The notes below the pieces were generated by a model. The model saw nothing but the letters and a program-made list of their open reading frames with translations, did not search any database and had not been told where the DNA came from. A DNA stretch of 17,919 nucleotides from CAZPMT01 sp964587655 (GTDB taxonomy: Bacteria > Hydrogenedentota > Hydrogenedentia > Hydrogenedentales > SLHB01). The stretch spans positions 1 through 17,919 of the forward strand of contig CAZPMT010000119.1 of NCBI GenBank assembly GCA_964587655.1. The letters are read 5' to 3'. Below, one piece after another: positions 13,381 through 17,919 of the stretch (position 1 is its first letter; every line of letters begins with the position of its first letter). The translations under genes and the position numbers were made by a program.

Positions 13381-13893
13381 ATGACGACAGCTCTCGCGGT
13401 TCTTGGTTGGAGCGTTTTCGGTCTCGCGGTCTGTGCGGGGCTCTTGCTTGATCTTGTCGGTCTCTTCGGCAACTGGATCATCCTTGGCGCCGTGGCGACG
13501 GCGTGGTTTGTCACGGGCTTCGGCCATTTCGGCGGATGGGCCGTGCTCGCCATGTTGATCCTTGCCGTGCTAGGCGAGGCGATCGAGGCGGTTGCGGCCA
13601 GCCTTGGCGCATCGAAGTTCGGCGGCGGCAAAGGCGCGGCGCTTGCCGCGATGATCGGGTGTTTCGCAGGCGCCATAGTGGGCACGCCCGTGTTCCCCTT
13701 GCTGGGCACGCTCGCGGGCGCCTGTCTGGGCGCATTTGCCGCGGCAGCCGCCTACGAGATCGCCATCATGCGGAAGAGCGTCCATGGGGCCGTGCGAACG
13801 GGCTTCGGCGCGACACTTGGGAAGATTGGCGGCTTGCTCGCCAAGATGATCATCGGACTGTTGATTCTACTTGTCGCGGCGCTGACATACTGA
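13381..13893 (+). CDS. DUF456 membrane protein
   Basis: The 170-residue protein has several hydrophobic helices (about 5-25, 30-50, 53-72, 85-120 and 145-168) and the Gly-rich GGGKGAALAAMIGCFAGAIVG segment typical of DUF456. Family members are small inner-membrane proteins of unknown role. The ATG at 13381 follows AGGTG. It lies 29 bases after the KdsC-like gene and 33 before the next small membrane protein, in the same direction, so the three may be co-transcribed. Confidence 0.85.
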   Translation: MTTALAVLGWSVFGLAVCAGLLLDLVGLFGNWIILGAVATAWFVTGFGHFGGWAVLAMLILAVLGEAIEAVAASLGASKFGGGKGAALAAMIGCFAGAIVGTPVFPLLGTLAGACLGAFAAAAAYEIAIMRKSVHGAVRTGFGATLGKIGGLLAKMIIGLLILLVAALTY

Positions 13894-13926
13894 GTGCAGA
13901 ACAGTCAAGACGGGAGGCTGATAGCC

Positions 13927-14124
13927 ATGTTGGGATTTGACAAGCTGCTGCACTTTGTATTCAGTTTCGTGATCGCGATGTATAATCCGTTTCTGTCGTT
14001 TCTGGCCGGGATCGCCAAGGAGTATTATGACGGGCTGCTAGGCGGCGGCGCGGACGTGTACGACCTGATCGCGGACTGGGCTGGAATCGCGTGCGAAGAG
14101 GTGCTGCGATATCTGGCGTCGTAG
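13927..14124 (+). CDS. Minimal YfiM/VanZ-like membrane protein
   Basis: A 65-residue protein starting at ATG 13927, chosen because GGGAGG lies 9 bases upstream; a GTG at 13894 has no RBS. The sequence has FDKLLHFVFSFVIAMY, then AGIAKEYYDG and ADVYDLIADWAGIA. D-K-x-x-H-F-x-x-S, K-E-x-x-D and D-x-x-D-L-x-A-D-x-x-G are the conserved elements of YfiM/DUF2279- and VanZ-related proteins, here compressed into about half the usual length with fewer helices. Role unknown; membrane or phospholipid-related by analogy. Confidence 0.65.
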   Translation: MLGFDKLLHFVFSFVIAMYNPFLSFLAGIAKEYYDGLLGGGADVYDLIADWAGIACEEVLRYLAS

Positions 14125-14157
14125 ACCGGCGGAACAACGACGAGAGGGAAGGCGATC

Positions 14158-14202
14158 ATGTTCGTGTATGGGCTGACGCGGAGGACGCGCGATGCCGTCT
14201 GA
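14158..14202 (+). CDS. Possible 14-codon leader ORF overlapping the MBL start
   Basis: ATG at 14158 follows GAGAGGGAAGG and opens a frame MFVYGLTRRTRDAV that stops at 14200-14202, 11 bases past the start of the hydrolase gene at 14192. The overlap would allow translational coupling. Short frames like this arise by chance, so confidence is low. Confidence 0.25.
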   Translation: MFVYGLTRRTRDAV

Positions 14203-15139
14203 TCCTGCATCCGTTATCACGATCGACTGCCACTATATCGAACCTGAACACGCGGCGGCCTATCTGATGATCGAGCAGGGCCGCGCTGCGTTCGTGGACA
14301 ACAATACCGTACACGCGGTCCCGCTGCTGTTGAAGGCGCTCGAAGATCGGGGCATCTCGCCGGCGGACGTGGCATACATCATCCCCACGCACCTGCATCT
14401 CGATCACGGCGGCGGCACTTCGGCGCTGGTGAACGAGTGTCCGAACGCGACCGTGCTCGCCCATCCCCGCGCCGTCCGCCATCTGATCGAACCGTCCCGT
14501 CTGATCGAAGGCGTGAAGGCCGTATACGGCGAGGCGGAATTCAACCGTCTGTACGCACCGATCTTTCCCATTGACACCGGGCGCGTTCGCGGCGTCGAAG
14601 ATAACGAGGCGTTGCGGTTCGGCGACCGCCTGCTGACGTTCATGCACACCCGCGGACACGCCAATCACCACATCTGCATCCATGACTCGACGTCGAACGG
14701 GGTGTTCACGGGCGACGCCTTCGGCGTCGAGTACAAGGCAGGCCGCGTCACGAAACGCCCCTTCCTCATGTGTTCTTCCGCGCCCACCGACTTCGATCCG
14801 GAAGCGGCCCGCGCCAGTATCCGGCGCATCATCGGCACAGGCGCGGATCGCGTGTTCGTCGCGCACTTCGGAGAACTGGCTGCCGTCCGCGCGGGCGCCG
14901 AGGTGATGTTCGAGTCGATCAACAGAATGGAAGCGATTCTCAAGGACGCAATCGCCTCCGGGCTCACGGGCCCGGCGCTCCGGTATTTCTGCGAGGCGCG
15001 GGTGCGCACGGCCTTCGAGGAACAGATTGCCGCCTGCGGAACGGTGCTCGAAGAAGGGGCGTGGCGTTCGATTGAAACCGGCATCCGCATTGACGCGCAG
15101 GGGATCGCCTACCTCGCCGCAAGAAAACTGACGGCCTGA
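14192..15139 (+). CDS. Metallo-beta-lactamase-fold hydrolase
   Basis: The 315-residue protein has a full MBL metal site: THLHLDHGGG (His67, His69, Asp71, His72), His156 (TRGHANHH), Asp175 (FTGDAFG) and His225 (FVAHFGEL). There is no signal peptide. The C-terminal 80 residues are helical, after the hydrolase domain. Such proteins hydrolyse thioesters, phosphodiesters or other esters, and the substrate is not predictable here. The ATG follows GGAGGA. It is in the same direction as the membrane genes upstream, with a 67-base gap that holds the possible leader ORF. Confidence 0.88.
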   Translation: MPSDPASVITIDCHYIEPEHAAAYLMIEQGRAAFVDNNTVHAVPLLLKALEDRGISPADVAYIIPTHLHLDHGGGTSALVNECPNATVLAHPRAVRHLIEPSRLIEGVKAVYGEAEFNRLYAPIFPIDTGRVRGVEDNEALRFGDRLLTFMHTRGHANHHICIHDSTSNGVFTGDAFGVEYKAGRVTKRPFLMCSSAPTDFDPEAARASIRRIIGTGADRVFVAHFGELAAVRAGAEVMFESINRMEAILKDAIASGLTGPALRYFCEARVRTAFEEQIAACGTVLEEGAWRSIETGIRIDAQGIAYLAARKLTA

Positions 15140-15154
15140 GATAGCAGTTGTGGT

Positions 15155-15199
15155 CGTGCTCGTGCTCGTAGTCGTAATCGTAATCGTAATCGTAATCGA
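15155..15199. repeat. 27-nt repeat, copy 2, extended by TCGTAA tandem repeats
   Basis: 15155-15181 is the exact reverse complement of 8995-9021. It continues into tandem TCGTAA hexamers (about 15172-15199). The run lies in the 162-base gap between the MBL and GDPD-like genes. The rest of the gap shows no clear promoter. Confidence 0.8.
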
Positions 15200-15301
15200 T
15201 CCCCTCATCACTCCTCCGGAGGTTTGAAGTTCTCGTGGGTTTTGGCCTAACCTGATACAAACCTTTGCATGTTAAGGTGACTTGAGGATTGGGAGGACGT
15301 C

Positions 15302-16096
15302 ATGCGCGCGCGAATCGTTCTCGTCGGGTTGCTGTGTCTTTGTTTGGCGGCCTTGGCGGCGGATGCGCCGAAGCCGCTTGTCCGGGCGCACTCGCACAAT
15401 GATTATTTGCGTGAACGTCCGCTGCTGGATGCACTGGACAACGGGTTCTGCAGCGTCGAGGCGGACATCCATCTGGTCGACGGCCGGCTTCTCGTTGCGC
15501 ATGATCTCGACAAGACGCGACCGGACAGAACGCTTGAATCGCTCTATCTCGATCCGTTGCGCACGCGCATTAAGGCCAACGGCGGGCGCGTATACCGCGA
15601 CGGAGCGCAGTGCACGCTCCTAATCGATATCAAGACCGACGGCAAGACCACGTATCCGGTTCTGCACGAGGTCCTGGCGACGTACGCGGATATCCTTACG
15701 GTGTTCAAGGACGGCGTCGCAACGCCCGGCGCGGTCACCGTGATTGTCGACGGCGCCCGCGACTTGATCGCGGCGCAATCGGTTCGCTACGCGACGATCG
15801 ACGGCGGGCTCGGGGACCTCGATTCGGACGCCCCGCCCGATCTCATTCCTTGGATCAGCACGGATTGGAAAGAAGTGTTTGAGTGGAAAGGCCAAGGCCC
15901 CATGCCGGAAGACGAACGGGCCAAGATGCGCGAGATGGTCAAGAGGGCCCACGACAAGGGGCGCAAGATCCGGTTCTGGGGGTTGCCGGTTCGCCCGGCC
16001 GTCTGGCCCGAACTCTATGACGCAGGCGTCGACTTGCTCAACGCCGATAATCCGAAAGCCATGAAGGAATTCCTGCTCGAGCGCGAAGGCAAGTAG
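15302..16096 (+). CDS. Secreted GDPD-like phosphodiesterase (AIM6-type)
   Basis: The 264-residue protein has a signal peptide (about 1-20, LVGLLCLCLAALAA then DAP). The PI-PLC/GDPD-fold motifs are AHSHNDYLRERPLLDALDNG (His30, His32, Asn33), SVEADIHLVDG (Glu53, Asp55), LLVAHDL (His67), LLIDIKT (Asp109, Lys111) and LLNADNPKAM near the end. The H-S-H-N-D-Y start and absence of longer loops match the uncharacterised AIM6-type branch of the GDPD superfamily. The likely role is hydrolysis of an extracellular or periplasmic phosphodiester (glycerophosphodiester-like), not shown. ATG at 15302 with GGGAGGA. The Gfo-type gene starts 12 bases after its stop, so they are co-transcribed. Confidence 0.82.
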   Translation: MRARIVLVGLLCLCLAALAADAPKPLVRAHSHNDYLRERPLLDALDNGFCSVEADIHLVDGRLLVAHDLDKTRPDRTLESLYLDPLRTRIKANGGRVYRDGAQCTLLIDIKTDGKTTYPVLHEVLATYADILTVFKDGVATPGAVTVIVDGARDLIAAQSVRYATIDGGLGDLDSDAPPDLIPWISTDWKEVFEWKGQGPMPEDERAKMREMVKRAHDKGRKIRFWGLPVRPAVWPELYDAGVDLLNADNPKAMKEFLLEREGK

Positions 16097-16108
16097 AGGA
16101 CGAACACC

Positions 16109-17140
16109 ATGCGGAACGTGCGTGTCGGCATAGTTGGACTCGGCGGGATCTGCCGCGAACGGCATATCCCTGGATTGCGGCGGATCGACGGGGTGGAGAT
16201 TGCCGCGGTAGCAAACCGGTCTCGCGCATCGAGCGAGGCGGCCGCGCGCGAATTCGGCATTCCAGGCGTTTGCGATTCGTGGAAGGAACTTGTGTGCCGC
16301 GACGATATCGACGCCGTGTTTATCGGCACGTGGCCATACGTACATCACGATATCAGCATCGCGGCGCTGGATGCCGGGAAACACGTTTTCTGCCAGGCGC
16401 GCATGGCGATGGATTTCCGGGAAGCAGCGGAAATGTACGAACACGCGACGGCCTCGGGGCGCGTGGCGATGCTCTGCCCGGTGCCGATAGGGTTGAGCAT
16501 CGACGCCACGATCTCGAGGCTGCTTCGCGAGGGATATCTCGGCGAGGTCCGGTTGGTCCGCGTGCAGAGCCTTTCAAACGCGTACGCGGACCCGGACGCG
16601 CCCATGAACTGGCGAAAGGATCGCCGGCTGAGCGGACTCAACACGTTGACGCTCGGCATGTACATCGAGGTCATGCACCGGTGGTTCGGATGGACACGGA
16701 CCGTCTCCGCGCACACGGATATTTTCGTGCCTGAAAGGCTAGACGCGTCCGGCCGGCGAATGAAAATTGAGGTCCCCGATCAGATGGTGTTTCATGCGGA
16801 GATGCGGACGGGGTTCCCGATCCAGTACGCGTTCAGCGGCGTCGTGCAGCACGGAAAGGATACGGTCGAGATCTACGGGAGCAAGGCGACATTGCACTAC
16901 GGCGTGGGCGCCGACGCGCTGTATGCGGCGCGGCCTGGAGAAGCGTTCACGCCCGTGGAAATTGCGCCCCGGGACGCCTACGACGTCAAGAACTGGCGCG
17001 TCGAACAGAACTTCATCTCCGCCATCCGGAACGGCACGGAGTATCATCCGAATTTCGAAGACGGCATGCGATACATGCAGGTGATTCAAGCCGTCTTTGA
17101 TTCCGCGGCAACGGGCCGGCACATCGAGCTTGATGCGTAG
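16109..17140 (+). CDS. Gfo/Idh/MocA-type oxidoreductase lacking the EKP motif
   Basis: The 343-residue protein has an N-terminal Rossmann fold (VGIVGLGGICRERHIPGL, then VANRSRASSEAAAREFG, DDIDAVFIGTWPYVHHDIS) and the alpha/beta C-terminal domain of this family (MRYMQVIQAVFDSAATGRHI). The usual EKP signature after GKHV is CQARMA here, so the catalytic-type Lys is absent. The protein may bind NAD(P) and a sugar without the standard chemistry, or act as a variant enzyme. Substrate unknown. ATG at 16109 follows AGAGGA. It lies 12 bases after the GDPD-like gene and converges on the next gene with a 10-base gap. Confidence 0.85.
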   Translation: MRNVRVGIVGLGGICRERHIPGLRRIDGVEIAAVANRSRASSEAAAREFGIPGVCDSWKELVCRDDIDAVFIGTWPYVHHDISIAALDAGKHVFCQARMAMDFREAAEMYEHATASGRVAMLCPVPIGLSIDATISRLLREGYLGEVRLVRVQSLSNAYADPDAPMNWRKDRRLSGLNTLTLGMYIEVMHRWFGWTRTVSAHTDIFVPERLDASGRRMKIEVPDQMVFHAEMRTGFPIQYAFSGVVQHGKDTVEIYGSKATLHYGVGADALYAARPGEAFTPVEIAPRDAYDVKNWRVEQNFISAIRNGTEYHPNFEDGMRYMQVIQAVFDSAATGRHIELDA

Positions 17141-17150
17141 AAATCGTCTG

Positions 17151-17621
17151 CTACTTGGCCTGCTCGAAGGGCATCGGCTGGCCTTTGTCGTCCAGGAACT
17201 GCTTGCCGGAGATCGTGGCGGAGATCTTCTGCGGGCCGCGGCCAGGCACTTCGGCCGTTATGTTGAGTTTATTGCCTTCGACGGCCCATGTCCCTTGAAG
17301 TTGCCCACTCGGGGCGATCGCTTTGATCATGGGGCTGTCGCTCTTCAAAACAGCGGCGCCGCCCGCGTTCAACGTCAGCGCCGCGGGAATACCGCTGACC
17401 TTGATGTTCCAGCTCGTGCCCGCGAGATTGCCGCTGTTCCAATAGGGGGCGTCCGACGCCCCTGCCGGAGTATTAGTCGCCGCTTTCGGGGCGTCTGCCG
17501 CGGCGCCCGGTTGGTTCGTCGCAGCGCCTTGGGGATTCTGCTGCATGAGCTTGGGAAGCAATGGCACTGCGACCAGCACGCCGACCACCAACACCAACAC
17601 AATGACAACGTTCTTGCTCAT
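17151..17621 (-). CDS. Membrane-anchored small beta-domain protein
   Basis: The 156-residue protein has an uncleaved-type N-terminal helix (about 5-23, VVIVLVLVVGVLVAVPLLP). A Gln/Ala/Pro/Thr-rich linker (about 27-60) follows, then a domain of short beta-strands: LAGTSWNIKVSGIPAALTLN, GQLQGTWAVEGNKLNITAEV, KISATISGKQF. The alternating strands and G-T-W motif resemble small lipocalin-like or bacterial beta-barrel domains, but I do not recognise the family. It is exported and anchored, facing the periplasm. The ATG follows AAGGAGGT. It converges on the Gfo gene with 10 bases between them. Confidence 0.7.
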   Translation of the reverse strand: MSKNVVIVLVLVVGVLVAVPLLPKLMQQNPQGAATNQPGAAADAPKAATNTPAGASDAPYWNSGNLAGTSWNIKVSGIPAALTLNAGGAAVLKSDSPMIKAIAPSGQLQGTWAVEGNKLNITAEVPGRGPQKISATISGKQFLDDKGQPMPFEQAK

Positions 17622-17811
17622 CTAACCTCCTTGATGTTCCTTCCGGATGCAATACATCCAGCCCCGATGGAAATTCATTGTCCTGGCTGGACGGCGGTGC
17701 GTAAAGCCATTTCAATGCTCAGGTTCCCCAGGGCTTCGATGAATCATATCACATTCGATGACCGCGGGCAAGACCGCCTTATTGCTCGGGTGCACGACAT
17801 AAAAGCTGAGT

Positions 17812-17840
17812 TTGCATTGAAGCTCTTTTTTTGCCATACT
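17812..17840 (+). promoter_or_regulatory. Putative sigma-70-type promoter of the last gene
   Basis: TTGCAT (17812-17817), 17 bases, then CATACT (17835-17840), 39 bases before the ATG at 17879. Match to consensus is moderate. Confidence 0.4.
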
Positions 17841-17868
17841 TTCTGTCAGTATTAAATGCTGTCAGAAA
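17840..17868 (+). promoter_or_regulatory. Possible operator or leader element
   Basis: CTGTCAG occurs twice as a direct repeat (17843-17849 and 17859-17865, period 16), inside outer arms TTTCTG and CAGAAA. It begins at the end of the putative -10 box and its end overlaps the RBS. It could be a repressor site or a leader fold that masks the RBS. Confidence 0.4.
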
Positions 17869-17878
17869 GGAGATTGCG

Positions 17879-17919
17879 ATGCGAACAGTTCCAGAGGGAT
17901 TGCGTGAGCGGTATGATGC
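17879..17919 (+). CDS. Start of an unidentified gene, cut by the window end
   Basis: ATG at 17879 follows AAAGGAG with 6 bases of spacing, a clear initiation site. Only the first codons are present (MRTVPEGLRERYDA). They are too few to identify a family. A putative promoter (17812-17840) and a direct-repeat element lie just upstream. The 17622-17811 stretch between this gene and the minus-strand neighbour shows nothing else I can support. Confidence 0.6.
   Translation, partial: MRTVPEGLRERYD

Noticed and set aside
13887..13935. DUF456/YfiM-like junction as a dispersed repeat (off-frame reading GADILSAEQSRREADS)
   Set aside because: The wording resembles repeat-derived peptides seen in related phyla, but there is no second copy or clear palindrome in the window, so it is not supported.
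17807..17832. GAGTTT/AAGCTC stem followed by seven T as a terminator
   Set aside because: The stem is short with a G-U pair, no plus-strand gene ends there, and it overlaps the putative promoter of the last gene.

Overview
The window is GC-rich, gene-dense DNA of a Gram-negative bacterium. Several traits point to the Planctomycetota or Candidatus Hydrogenedentota part of the tree: a Glu-Gly dipeptide-repeat surface protein, a Ser/Thr kinase fused to a formylglycine-enzyme-like domain, a sigma/anti-sigma/DUF4097 operon, and many palindromic repeats between genes. This placement is inferred from gene style; no marker gene is present. I found no rRNA, tRNA, CRISPR array, transposase, integrase or phage gene.

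Layout. (1) 1-543: the 3' part of a Glu-Gly-repeat secreted protein whose 5' end is unclear. (2) 544-852: intergenic, with two kinds of palindromic repeat. (3) 4303-853, minus strand: an operon for an ECF-type sigma factor, a zinc-binding membrane anti-sigma factor and a secreted tandem-DUF4097 protein, with a good promoter at 4363-4391. (4) 4592-4953: a small YjfB-like motility protein with a sigma-28-like promoter and a strong terminator. (5) 4954-5291: a composite palindromic element, then a TIM-barrel sugar phosphate isomerase/epimerase (5292-6104). (6) 8155-6159, minus strand: two lipoproteins and a membrane-anchored TPR protein. (7) 8810-8403, minus strand: a double zinc-ribbon (zf-TFIIB) protein. 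(8) 8811-9237: a divergent intergenic region with a perfect 24-bp-arm hairpin. (9) 9238-11301: the kinase-FGE fusion. (10) 11403-14124, plus strand: Trm112-like protein, 3'(2'),5'-bisphosphate nucleotidase, KdsC-like phosphatase, DUF456 membrane protein and a very small YfiM/VanZ-like membrane protein. (11) 14192-17140, plus strand: metallo-beta-lactamase-fold hydrolase, GDPD-like secreted phosphodiesterase and a Gfo/Idh/MocA-type protein. (12) 17621-17151, minus strand: a membrane-anchored small beta-domain protein, converging on the previous gene. (13) 17879-end: the first 13 codons of another gene with a clear promoter and RBS.

How it fits together. Most genes are housekeeping, envelope or signalling functions: sensing (kinase with an extracytoplasmic domain, sigma/anti-sigma), envelope proteins (lipoproteins, DUF4097, EG-repeat), Kdo-type phosphatase chemistry, and sugar or phosphodiester catabolism. 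The feature the genes do not explain is the density of palindromic DNA. At least five distinct families lie at or near gene boundaries, and several have second copies in the window. One is a 33-nt element present once inside the anti-sigma gene and once just upstream of the isomerase start (31/33 identical). Another is a 27-nt sequence present at 8995-9021 and, inverted, at 15155-15181.
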